This document shows, one piece after another, positions 10,601 through 17,936 of a stretch of DNA of 64,000 nt; the stretch's first letter is position 1, and each line of letters opens with the position of its first letter. The notes beneath the pieces are model-generated. The model searched no databases. It saw nothing but the letters and a program-made list of their open reading frames with translations, and was not told where the DNA came from. The DNA is from Plesiocystis pacifica SIR-1 (GTDB taxonomy: Bacteria; Myxococcota_A; Polyangia; Nannocystales; Nannocystaceae): NCBI RefSeq assembly GCF_000170895.1, contig NZ_ABCS01000047.1, forward strand, positions 1 through 64,000. The letters are read 5' to 3'. A program made the translations under genes and the position numbers.

Positions 10601-11789
10601 CAGCGCGCCCAGCTTCTTGACCGAGCTCCCCCCGCGCCTGCCGTGCTGGGGGAGGACCATGTGTCGCTTCACCTCGGCGGACGACCCCAACACCGAGGCG
10701 GACGTCGGCCTCGGCATCTCGCCGATCTGCGGCTACCTCGTCCCGGACTTCGTCGAGCACGCCCTCGAGGTCTTCGACGGGCAGGGGAGGGCGCTCGGCC
10801 AGATCGTCAGCACGCGGGCGCGCTTCGTCGAGGACCCCGGCCCGGCGCTGTTGATGGCCCGCTTCGTGCCCCACGCCTGGGTCTCGCCGAGCGCGGACCC
10901 CCTCGACACCATCGAGAACGGCTACCTGCGCGACCTCGTGGCCGGGGTCGTCTCGCACACGACCAACGCGGCGGACAACGCCGGCCCTGGGGACCTGCTC
11001 GAGACCGCCCTGACGGCGCTGCTGCGGGTCATCGACACCGTCGCGGGGACCGTGCAAAAGCAGGACAAGAGCGGGGACCCGCGGGTCCGCATGTTGGGCA
11101 AGACCATCGCGGTGGTGCGGGCGCGGGCCTGGCTGGAGGCCGACCCCTCGGCGCACGGGCCCAAGGGCGACCAAAACGCGGTCCCCGACTTCCCCCGCCT
11201 CGACGTCCACGTGGGCGCGTCCGACCAGCCCGACGACGGGGTCTACGGGGTCTACGTCCACGGCGCCACGCCGGCCGAGGGTCGCTTCGCCCCGGTCAGC
11301 GCCGAGGTCGCGGACAAGGCCGTGCTCAACGGCCTGTTCGACGCCGTCTCGGTCAGCTTCGGCAAGAACCGCATCGAGCACCCCTTCATCACCGATCTGG
11401 TCGAGAGCCGCTTCGCGCTCGGGCCCGGGGAGCACCGGGACCTGACCGTGCTCTTGGACCTCGAGGGGGGCATGCACCTGACCACGGGCGTGTTCCCGCG
11501 CAAGAAGCTCCAGGTCCCGCGGGCGTTCACGGACGCCGCGCTGGCCCGCCTCGAGCCGACCTTCCACGTCGGCCCGGTGCTCGCGCTCCCGGGTCGCCAG
11601 GGCCTCGAGCCCCTGCTGCCTTACCCGGACCTCCCCGAGTACGAGGAGCGCTGGGTCGAGGAGCCCAAGCCGGGGCAGCTGTGGGGCGAGGCGACGCCCC
11701 CGGCCTTGCCCAACCCCGGGGCCTTGCCGGCGGCGAGGGTCTCGCTGACCCGCGGCTGGGTCCGCCTCGAGCCCCGCGACGACGACTGA
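7632..11789 (+). CDS. uncharacterised 1385-aa protein, fourth gene of DUF6603 cassette
   Basis: The ATG at 7632 overlaps the upstream TGA. Near the N-terminus is EPGMHLRWALPDALT, and at about residues 283-298 RFSYAVVGWYADHRDDPLY, both of which look like family signatures although I cannot name the family. Two basic low-complexity linkers interrupt the fold: about residues 100-190 (containing RTPVARTPVAKRPSKG) and about 540-577 (GGKVPSKVPGKVPDF). The remainder is acidic, mixed alpha/beta, without signal peptide or transmembrane helices. It closes the cassette and is followed by a strong inverted repeat that probably terminates it. Function unknown; size and lack of catalytic motifs suggest a structural or assembly role, which is inference. 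Confidence 0.8.
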   Translation: MVALLVPIHLDAKPVSGSPLPVPKLDGPHFNTSESLEPGMHLRWALPDALTRARTVESPQGTQALFPAVPDLWLIVRFEPDAGASPPKVDLGKGPRLPLDLASKARRPSLRGGVGRKFLGARTKKQASAFNARKLNLSKLSRSRTPVARTPVAKRPSKGLRPFGGATKKPGASLPGSTIPGSVGPGSGEATLSTKQRRWKAWVLDSRTGQAKPLASWEPSQPEDAGSLLTAIGPLPADAAHPGWARFSEAQAEGEPLGVGYYPHIRNRFGFHDDLAGAPGGAGRFSYAVVGWYADHRDDPLYRASNRTELLDRWGLRAGDQPSRRAALTHITKQVADKVAAFVPKSTRIEPSKGKRSLRRSLGPVNQAASLAESLAGTLGPLVPGALAASGPSEIVCHGAVVDVSRVSQPAPSQDELTWEVVAVPSMRKAIAETVKTPEWHQIMTEALLAGQDGKATTLAGLEGIPAALHALDFVGAPGRSRFYAQLTIRARSVFDGVLGKAEIDPHQVFTATEQFSSSFGKRLSGVDKAPGVGGVGSAAAAGLGQASKGGKVPSKVPGKVPDFGLPGRTKTPKARPYEPTKAEVEARQAELAAALAQLVAQAAGQDKAVHPRLLRVLDTRRRAQPGQLAPLVRGSDGASWWLDVESAEAVRALMLATHAGNPVVEAPSLETLHEQPGPRWYRPSAPHVLIEQVDRGYAHGYDGRFEPDGTLRCRLAGDTFTAVDPVVGDRASDNAVPGSVLLHAPAAFSAAKGLPGATAGVLVEALLLDPGSANLLARHWRERHPDAAPSHAEAVEAFEAQALGWMELRDPELSDEERDQTESGLAYVGDDPSPVALAPWREPWLPLFAYVRHAQFAAGVESDYTLGDIEHEIVDPFPDSAAELRSERCFLTGAVTKVLEREVGGGTIEVQHGEIHHIPSTLQIERYDQLSLSLTALDDALYDADRRERSGLLRVEALEVVDVFGSRRVWSSAKAMTPNQAAVRDPEQHSAPSFLTELPPRLPCWGRTMCRFTSADDPNTEADVGLGISPICGYLVPDFVEHALEVFDGQGRALGQIVSTRARFVEDPGPALLMARFVPHAWVSPSADPLDTIENGYLRDLVAGVVSHTTNAADNAGPGDLLETALTALLRVIDTVAGTVQKQDKSGDPRVRMLGKTIAVVRARAWLEADPSAHGPKGDQNAVPDFPRLDVHVGASDQPDDGVYGVYVHGATPAEGRFAPVSAEVADKAVLNGLFDAVSVSFGKNRIEHPFITDLVESRFALGPGEHRDLTVLLDLEGGMHLTTGVFPRKKLQVPRAFTDAALARLEPTFHVGPVLALPGRQGLEPLLPYPDLPEYEERWVEEPKPGQLWGEATPPALPNPGALPAARVSLTRGWVRLEPRDDD

Positions 11790-11817
11790 CTGCTGCTCTA
11801 CGCCCACGAGCATCTGA

Positions 11818-11864
11818 GGACCGGGGGCGCATCGTCGCTATCCGCTCCTCCGCGCCCCCGGTCC
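11818..11864. terminator. 13-bp perfect inverted repeat between convergent genes
   Basis: Arms at 11818-11830 and 11852-11864 are perfectly complementary over 13 bp with a 21-nt loop. It lies between the 3' ends of the cassette and the cystathionine lyase gene, so it is probably a bidirectional terminator. There is no T-run. Confidence 0.55.
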
Positions 11865-11892
11865 CCAGCTCCCTGTGGGGGCAGAGCAGCGC

Positions 11893-13068
11893 TCAGACGG
11901 CCGCGAGCGCGCGCTCGAGATCGGCGATCAGGTCGTCGATGTGCTCGATGCCCACGCTGACGCGGATGAAGCCGTCGGCGATGCCGAGCTTGTCGCGGTT
12001 GGCCTTGGGCACGGAGGCGTGGGTCATGAGCGCCGGGTGCTCGATGAGGCTCTCGACGCCGCCGAGGCTCTCGGCCAGGGTGAACACGCGCACGGCCTCG
12101 AGGAAGCGGCGGGCGCCGTCGAGGTCGCTGTCGACGTAGAAGCTGACCATGCCGCCGAAGCCCGACATCTGGCGCTTGGCCAGCTCGTGCTGCGGGAAGC
12201 TCTCGAGCCCGGGGTAGATGACCCGCTCGACCTTGGCGTGGCCCTCGAGGTACTCGGCGACGCGCTGGGCGTTGCTGGCGTGCCGCTCCATGCGCAGCGC
12301 GAGGGTCTTGAGGCCGCGCAGGGTCAGGTAGCAGTCCTGGGGGCCTGGCACGGCGCCGCAGGAATTTTGCAGGAAGTGCAGCTCCGCGTGGAGCTTGGCG
12401 CTGCGCATCACGACCGCGCCGCCGACCACGTCGGAGTGCCCGCCGCAGTACTTGGTGGTCGAGTGCACGACCAGGTCGGCGCCCAGGTCGAGGGGGCGCT
12501 GGAACACCGGGGTCATGAAGGTGTTGTCGACGACCAGCAGCACCCCGCGCTGGCGGCACATCTTGGCGATGGCCTCGATGTCGCCGAGCTTGAGCATGGG
12601 GTTGGTCGGGGTCTCGAGCCAGACCATCTTGGTGCGGGCCTCGAAGGCGGCCTCGAAGGCGTCGAGGTCCCGCGGATCGACGAAGGTGAAGCGCTGGCCT
12701 CGGCGGCGCATGACCTTGTCGAACAGCCGGAAGGTCCCGCCGTAGATGTCGTCGCCGGCGATCACGTGGTCGCCCGCGTCGAGCAGCTGGATGACCGTGG
12801 TCGTCGCCGCGCAGCCCGAGGCGAAGGCCAGCCCGTGGGTCCCGCCCTCGAGCGCGGCCATCGCCCGCTCGAGGGCGAAGCGCGTCGGGTTTTGGGTCCG
12901 GCTGTACTCGAAGCCGGTGTGCTCGCCGGGGGAGCGCTGGACGTAGGTCGAGGTCTGGAAGATGGGCTGCATGACCGCGCCGGTGATCGGCTCGGCCTCC
13001 TGGCCCCCGTGGATGGCCAGGGTCTCGATGCGCTGGCTGTGCTCCTTGGACGCGTCGTAGTGGGCCAT
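11893..13068 (-). CDS. cystathionine gamma-lyase/synthase family PLP enzyme
   Basis: This 391-residue Cys/Met-metabolism PLP enzyme acts in transsulfuration: as cystathionine gamma-lyase it would cleave cystathionine to cysteine. Visible motifs are YSRTQNPT (phosphate-binding Tyr55 and Arg57), DDIYGGT (stacking Tyr109), ETPTNPML, Asp181 in DNTF contacting the pyridine nitrogen, and the Schiff-base lysine Lys206 in STTKYCGGHSDVVGG. Length matches the family. It begins four bases after a cystathionine beta-synthase gene on the same strand, which favours reverse transsulfuration (gamma-lyase) over cystathionine gamma-synthase. The two activities are hard to separate by sequence, so the symbol is left blank. 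Cytoplasmic homotetramer by family knowledge. Confidence 0.92.
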   Translation of the reverse strand: MAHYDASKEHSQRIETLAIHGGQEAEPITGAVMQPIFQTSTYVQRSPGEHTGFEYSRTQNPTRFALERAMAALEGGTHGLAFASGCAATTTVIQLLDAGDHVIAGDDIYGGTFRLFDKVMRRRGQRFTFVDPRDLDAFEAAFEARTKMVWLETPTNPMLKLGDIEAIAKMCRQRGVLLVVDNTFMTPVFQRPLDLGADLVVHSTTKYCGGHSDVVGGAVVMRSAKLHAELHFLQNSCGAVPGPQDCYLTLRGLKTLALRMERHASNAQRVAEYLEGHAKVERVIYPGLESFPQHELAKRQMSGFGGMVSFYVDSDLDGARRFLEAVRVFTLAESLGGVESLIEHPALMTHASVPKANRDKLGIADGFIRVSVGIEHIDDLIADLERALAAV

Positions 13069-13072
13069 GGTC

Positions 13073-14479
13073 TCAGCCCTCCCGCCCGAGGCTGCCGGGC
13101 GCCGCGTCGCGGGCCAGGTAGTCGATGAGGTCGATCTTGGTCAGCAGCCCGCGCAGCTCGTCGTTCTCGGTCACGAGCACGACCTTGGCGTCGTTGAAGA
13201 TGCGCTTGAGCAGGGTGATGCGGGTCTGGGGCGTGACGGTGGCGTAGTCGCCCTCGACCAGCTCGCCGATGGGTTTCTCGAGGGCGTCGGCGCCCTCGAC
13301 CAGGGCGTTGAGCAGGTCGAGCTCGGCGACGATGCCCTTGTGCCGACCTTTTTGGTCGAGCACGGGCAGCTGGCTGATGCCGTGCTCCTTGAGCGTGGCC
13401 ACGGCCTCGCGCACGGTGGTCTCGGCGCTGACGGTGATCAGCTTGGGCTTGCCCTTGAGGATGTGGGCGACGGTGCCCTCGTCCTCGGTCTCGAGCAGGA
13501 AGCCGTTGGAGCGCATCCAGTCGTCGCTGAAGATCTTCGACAGGTACTTTTGGGCGTTGTCGGGCAGCAGCACGAGGATGCGCTTGGGCTCCTTCAGCGT
13601 GCGCGCGTACTTGATCGCGCCCATGACCGCGGCGCCGCACGAGCCCCCGCAGAAGATGCCCTCGCGGCGCACGAGCTCGCGGGTCATGATGAAGCACTCG
13701 CGGTCGTCGACCTGCACGACGTCGTCGAGGATGTCGAGGTTCATGGTCGAGGGCAGGAAGTCCTCGCCGATGCCCTCGACGTAGTAGGAGAAGGCCTTGG
13801 TCAGGCGCCCGGTCTTGACGTACTCGTAGTAGAGCGAGCCGACGGGGTCGACGCCCACGAGCTGGATGTCGGGGTTCTTCTCCTTGAAGTAGCGGCCGCA
13901 GCCCGAGAGCGTGCCGCCGGTGCCCATGCCGGCCACGAACACGTCGAACTCGCCGCCGGTCTGCTCCCAGATCTCGGGCGCGGTGCTGACGAAGTGCGAC
14001 TCGGGGTTGGCGGGGTTGTGGTACTGGTTCGAGTAGAAGGCCCCGGGGGTCTCCTCGACCAGGCGCCGGGCCGTCGAGTAGTAGGAGCGGGGGTCGCTGG
14101 GCTCGACGGCGGTCGGGCAGATCACGACCTTGGCCCCGTAGGCGCGCAGGGCGTCGACCTTCTCGGCCGACATCTTGTCGGGCATGACGAAGATGCACTT
14201 GTAGCCGCGGATCGCCGCGACCATCGCCAGGCCAGCGCCGGTGTTGCCCGAGGTCGCCTCGATGATCGTCCCGCCCGGGCCCAACATGCCGCGCTTTTCG
14301 GCGTCGCGGATGATGTTGAGGCCGACCCGGTCCTTCATGGAACCGGCCGGGTTCATGTACTCGACCTTGACGTAGATCTCGGATTCGATGTCCCCAACGA
14401 CGTTGTTGAGCTTGACGATGGGCGTACCGCCGATCGCGTCGACGATGGTCGGGACGGCACCCTGCATGAGCTTGGCCAT
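13073..14479 (-). CDS. cbs: cystathionine beta-synthase with C-terminal CBS pair
   Basis: The 468-residue protein condenses homocysteine and serine to cystathionine. The N-terminal 330 residues are a fold-type II PLP domain, with Schiff-base Lys49 in NPAGSMKDR, the substrate loop EATSGNTGAGLA and GTGGTLSGCGRYF around the cofactor phosphate. From about residue 345 two CBS modules follow (PKLITVSAETTVREAVATL and DYATVTPQTRITLLKRIF), which in the family sense adenosyl ligands. No N-terminal heme motif is seen. Start is the ATG at 14479. It is first in a two-gene operon with the gamma-lyase, four bases apart. Together they form a reverse transsulfuration route from methionine-derived homocysteine to cysteine. 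Confidence 0.93.
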   Translation of the reverse strand: MAKLMQGAVPTIVDAIGGTPIVKLNNVVGDIESEIYVKVEYMNPAGSMKDRVGLNIIRDAEKRGMLGPGGTIIEATSGNTGAGLAMVAAIRGYKCIFVMPDKMSAEKVDALRAYGAKVVICPTAVEPSDPRSYYSTARRLVEETPGAFYSNQYHNPANPESHFVSTAPEIWEQTGGEFDVFVAGMGTGGTLSGCGRYFKEKNPDIQLVGVDPVGSLYYEYVKTGRLTKAFSYYVEGIGEDFLPSTMNLDILDDVVQVDDRECFIMTRELVRREGIFCGGSCGAAVMGAIKYARTLKEPKRILVLLPDNAQKYLSKIFSDDWMRSNGFLLETEDEGTVAHILKGKPKLITVSAETTVREAVATLKEHGISQLPVLDQKGRHKGIVAELDLLNALVEGADALEKPIGELVEGDYATVTPQTRITLLKRIFNDAKVVLVTENDELRGLLTKIDLIDYLARDAAPGSLGREG

Positions 14480-14645
14480 GGCGGGACCATAGACCGGACG
14501 CGTTGGGGGGAAAACGCTCCCCGGGCGGGGGACCCGTGAGCTGCTGCACGGGCTCCAAAACGGCGCTGGTGCGGGTGTCGGCGCGGTGTCGAGGGGCCTT
14601 TGGGTGCCGCGAGGTGTGCAGCTGCGAGCGCGGCCGCAGAGTCCT

Positions 14646-17600
14646 TCACTGCGCTGTGATTGCGGCCTCGGGCGGGCGCGCGGCGTCCTCGATTTGTCGG
14701 CGTAGCTCGGCCGCGAGCTCGGTCAGCGCGGCCCCGCGAGCGGGATCGCTCTGGGCCACGAAGGCGCGCATGTCTGCGAGCACGACGAGGGCGCGCTCGG
14801 GGTTGCCGTCGGGTCCGAGGGTGAGGGCGAGGGCCCGCTCGTAGGCTTGCCGGGCCTGCCCGTCGTGGCCTTCGTGGCGCTCGAGCTGGGCGCGCAGCAG
14901 GGCCAGCCGCCAGAGCCGTCGGTCGTTGGGTTGGGCCGCGGGGCCGTCGGTGGCGATGCGGGCTTGGGCCAGGGCGCCGGCGTGGTCGCCCTGGGCGAGG
15001 CGGGCCTCGATGATGAGGAGGTCGCGGTAGGGCAGCTCCTCGGTGCGCGACCCGTAGACCTCGAGGGTGAGCTCTCGGGCCGCGGCGGCCTCGGCCTCGG
15101 CCGCGGCGAAGTCTCCCTCGCGCAGGGCGAGTAGCGCTCGCGCGTAGTGGGCCTTGCCGAGGCTGTCGGGGGTGGACGCCGCCTCGTAGATGGCCAGGGC
15201 CGCGCGCCGCTGAGCGTCGGCTTCGTCGCCTCGGTCGAACTCGACGAGGACCTCGGCGAGCGCGAGGTGGGTGTCCGCTGTCTTTGCGTGTGCCGGTCCG
15301 TGGCGATCGCGGTAGATGGCCAGGGCCTCGCGAAGGTGCGCCTCTCCGACGACGCTCATTCCCAGGTCGACCTCGGTTCGCCCGAGCCCGAGGGCGAAGG
15401 CGGCGGCCCTCGGGTGGCGGGGGTCGAGCTGCGTCCGGGCGAGCTCGAGGCCTCGCAGGTAGTGCCCGCGGGCCGCCCGCGTCTGCCCTTGGCTGAGTTC
15501 GATGCTGGCCAGGTTGATGGTCGGGGCGAGGTTTTGTGGGTGGTCGGGGCCTTGGACGAGGGCTTGATTGTCGAGGGTGGTCTGAAACTCGACGCGCGCC
15601 TCGTCGAGCTCGCCGCGGAGCTGGTGGACGGCGCCGAGGTTGTTGTGCACCGCGGTGACCGAGGTGTGCAGGGGACCCAGGTGCGTCTGCCACAGCTCGA
15701 GCGCTCTGCGGTACTGACGCTCGGCCTCGTCGAGGTCCTTGCTGCGGAAGGCGAGGCTGGCCAGACCGTTGTAGAAGGGGGCCAGCTCGGGGTGGTCGTC
15801 GCCATAGATGGACCGGGTGAGCTCGAGGCCGTGCTCGAGCAGGGCCTTGGACTCGTCCCAGCGCTGCTGCTCGCGGTAGATCGTCGACAGCTTGGCGTCG
15901 AGTTGGGCCTCGAGGATCTTGCCCAGCCGCGCGTCGCGGACGAGGGCCTGGGCGACGAGGCCAACGCTCTCGGCCCTGTCGAAGTCCCCGAGCTGGGCGT
16001 AGTTGCGAACGAGCAGGATCTGGGCCCGGGCCTGGGTCTCCTCGTCGCCGGCGAGCGCGGCGGCGTGGATGGCCTCGTGGCCCGACTCGATCGCGTCTTC
16101 GTAGCGGCCCAGCCCGCTCTGCGCGAACATGGTCGCGAGCTTGGCCCGCCCCGTGCCCCCGACGTCGCCGAGCTCGGCCGCGAGGGTGGTGGCCCGCGCG
16201 CTCGAGCGCAGGGCCTCTTCGTAGCGCCCCAGCTCGGCGTAGGACTCGGCCTTTGCGACGGTCGCCTCGACCTCCAGGGACTCCTCGCGCGTCCGCGTCG
16301 TGGGGCCGCTGCGCGCGAGGTCGCGGCAGGACTCCGGCGGCACGAGGGAGCTGACCGAGTCGGGGGCCTGGGCGACGGTCCCGGCGTCGGCCTGCTGAAG
16401 CACGGCGGTCAGCCCCGCGACGCGACGCAGGCCGCGGTCGAGGCACTGCATCTGCTCGGCCATGACCTCGAGGGGGACCTCGCCGCGGACCATGGTCGCG
16501 GCGCAGACCTCCGCGTTGACGTCGCGCCAGCGCTGGACGTGGGTGTCGAGGCCGGCGCGCACGCGGCCCAGGGCGTCGTCGGCGAAGGGGGCGTCCGTGG
16601 CTCGGAAGCTCTCGGCGATGTTGCGCTGGACCTCGACGTCCCAGATGCCCGCGAGCTTGTCCGGGGGGAGCTCGCACAGCTGGGCCGAGGACGAGGCGTC
16701 GCGCGTGAGCAGCACGGCCGCGGCGAGGGCCAGCGCGCCCGCCAGGCCGGCGACGATGAGGCGCCAGCGCCGGCCGCTGCCGAGCTCGGGCCGCATCGCG
16801 TCGAGCAGGGCGTCCATGTCTGGGAAGCGATCGCTCGGGGCAGGGGAGAGCCCCCGAGCCAGGGCCTGACGCAGCGGCGCGGGGACCTTCGCGGTCGAGG
16901 CGCTCGACGAAAGCTCGCCAGCCTCGAGGACGCCCTCGAGTTCCATCCAGCTGCGGGCTCGGTAGGGGCGCTCGCCGTGGATGGCCTCGTAGCAGGCGAC
17001 GCAGAAGCTGAACTGATCGCTGCGGGCGTCCACGAACTCGCCCCGGAGCTGCTCGAGGGACATGTACGCGGGGGTGCCGAGGCGGGCCCCGGTCCGCGTC
17101 AGCTGGGTCTGGAGGATGTCGAAGCCGTGCGGAGCGGTCTGCTCGTCGTCGAGCGCCTCGTCGGCGGCCCGCCCGGTCCGCGCGAGTCCAAAGTCCATGA
17201 CCCGGACCAGGCCGTCGTGTCCAATCATGACGTTGTCTGGCTTGAAGTCACGGTGCACGAGCCCCGCGGCGTGGGCCGCCGCGAGGCCTCTGCCGGCGGC
17301 GTCCAGGGTCTCCATGACCTGCTCCCAGGGGTGCGGCCCCTCATCCATCCACTCGCGCAGGGTCTGACCGGCGATGAACTCCATGGCGATGAACAGCTGA
17401 TCGTCGTGGATGCCGACGTCGTAGACGGTGACGACGTTGGGGTGATTGAGGCGGGCGAGGGCCTGGGCCTCGCGCTTGAGGCGAGCGTGGGCTTGGAGGG
17501 CGACGGGTCCGCGGCGCTTGATCAGCTTCAGCGCGATCTTGCGATCGAGCTCGGGGTCATAGGCGGCGAGGACCACACCCATGGCGCCGGCGCCGAGGGG

Positions 17601-17801
17601 ATCGAGGACGACGTAGCGTCCGATCTCTTCGCCCCGGGTCGGCGCGGTGGAGGCTCGCGCGGCGAGGAAGCCGAGGCCCGGGTCGGCGTCGAGGGCCGCG
17701 GTCCGTCGTCGCCCGAGCGGCTCGAGCGAGCGACGTCCATCGCTCGCCAGGGTGTCGTCGGTGTCGCCGGAGTCAGGCGACGGACTCGATGAAGCGCTCA
17801 C
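14646..17801 (-). CDS. membrane-anchored Ser/Thr kinase with TPR-like tail (paralogue A)
   Basis: I place the start at the GTG at 17801 (1,051 aa). A GTG at 17870 is in frame but lies inside a palindrome. A low-complexity leader of about 60 residues precedes a Hanks-type kinase domain: glycine loop GAGAMG, Lys92 in ALKLIK, RD-type catalytic loop HRDFKPDN (183-190) and DFG at 203-205. After residue 340 comes a single transmembrane helix (about 347-366). Behind it is a Cys-bounded domain (CELPPDKLAGIWD to PPESC) and then many 42-residue TPR-like repeats (LALWQTHLGPLHTSV type) to the C-terminus. The likely topology is cytoplasmic kinase with extracytoplasmic repeats. It is a tandem paralogue of the upstream kinase at 17,933-20,971, sharing the whole architecture. 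The signal it senses is unknown. Confidence 0.9.
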   Translation of the reverse strand: MSASSSPSPDSGDTDDTLASDGRRSLEPLGRRRTAALDADPGLGFLAARASTAPTRGEEIGRYVVLDPLGAGAMGVVLAAYDPELDRKIALKLIKRRGPVALQAHARLKREAQALARLNHPNVVTVYDVGIHDDQLFIAMEFIAGQTLREWMDEGPHPWEQVMETLDAAGRGLAAAHAAGLVHRDFKPDNVMIGHDGLVRVMDFGLARTGRAADEALDDEQTAPHGFDILQTQLTRTGARLGTPAYMSLEQLRGEFVDARSDQFSFCVACYEAIHGERPYRARSWMELEGVLEAGELSSSASTAKVPAPLRQALARGLSPAPSDRFPDMDALLDAMRPELGSGRRWRLIVAGLAGALALAAAVLLTRDASSSAQLCELPPDKLAGIWDVEVQRNIAESFRATDAPFADDALGRVRAGLDTHVQRWRDVNAEVCAATMVRGEVPLEVMAEQMQCLDRGLRRVAGLTAVLQQADAGTVAQAPDSVSSLVPPESCRDLARSGPTTRTREESLEVEATVAKAESYAELGRYEEALRSSARATTLAAELGDVGGTGRAKLATMFAQSGLGRYEDAIESGHEAIHAAALAGDEETQARAQILLVRNYAQLGDFDRAESVGLVAQALVRDARLGKILEAQLDAKLSTIYREQQRWDESKALLEHGLELTRSIYGDDHPELAPFYNGLASLAFRSKDLDEAERQYRRALELWQTHLGPLHTSVTAVHNNLGAVHQLRGELDEARVEFQTTLDNQALVQGPDHPQNLAPTINLASIELSQGQTRAARGHYLRGLELARTQLDPRHPRAAAFALGLGRTEVDLGMSVVGEAHLREALAIYRDRHGPAHAKTADTHLALAEVLVEFDRGDEADAQRRAALAIYEAASTPDSLGKAHYARALLALREGDFAAAEAEAAAARELTLEVYGSRTEELPYRDLLIIEARLAQGDHAGALAQARIATDGPAAQPNDRRLWRLALLRAQLERHEGHDGQARQAYERALALTLGPDGNPERALVVLADMRAFVAQSDPARGAALTELAAELRRQIEDAARPPEAAITAQ

Positions 17802-17846
17802 GCATCGATGGTAGCGCCCGCTCGCGGCCCCGGGGTGGCCGATCGA

Positions 17847-17880
17847 GTCAGAGACTGCCAACGAATCCACAGTCTCTGAC
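17847..17880. promoter_or_regulatory. 11-bp-arm perfect palindrome upstream of kinase A
   Basis: GTCAGAGACTG at 17847-17857 is perfectly inverted at 17870-17880, with a 12-nt spacer. It lies about 45 bp ahead of the preferred kinase A start and abuts the intergenic repeat at 17881. Arm centres are 23 bp apart, about two helical turns, compatible with a dimeric regulator's operator. It could equally be a hairpin acting on the transcript coming from kinase B. Confidence 0.4.
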
Positions 17881-17936
17881 TATTTTAGCCGTCGTGGACG
17901 ACGCCACGCCCTCCCTGCCCCACGTCCACGACTCAG
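17881..17936 (-). repeat. intergenic hairpin repeat, copy 1
   Basis: This shares a nearly identical sequence with 28,059-28,153. Arms GTCGTGGAC (17891-17899) and GTCCACGAC (17924-17932) form a 9-bp stem with a 24-nt loop. Read on the minus strand, it starts at the TGA stop of kinase B (17933-17935) and ends in an A/T-rich tract (CTAAAATA). Position and shape suggest a terminator-like or mobile intergenic element. Confidence 0.7.

Noticed and set aside
7545..11813. 1,422-codon minus-strand frame opposite cassette gene four
   Set aside because: Composition is Arg/Ala/Gly/Val/Leu repeats typical of an antisense shadow; the plus strand overlaps its neighbour in a coupled TGATG.
17802..17870. Start of kinase A at the GTG at 17870
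   Set aside because: It would place the coding start inside the 11-bp palindrome, and the extra 23 residues resemble nothing in paralogue B. GTG 17801 is preferred, though not proven.
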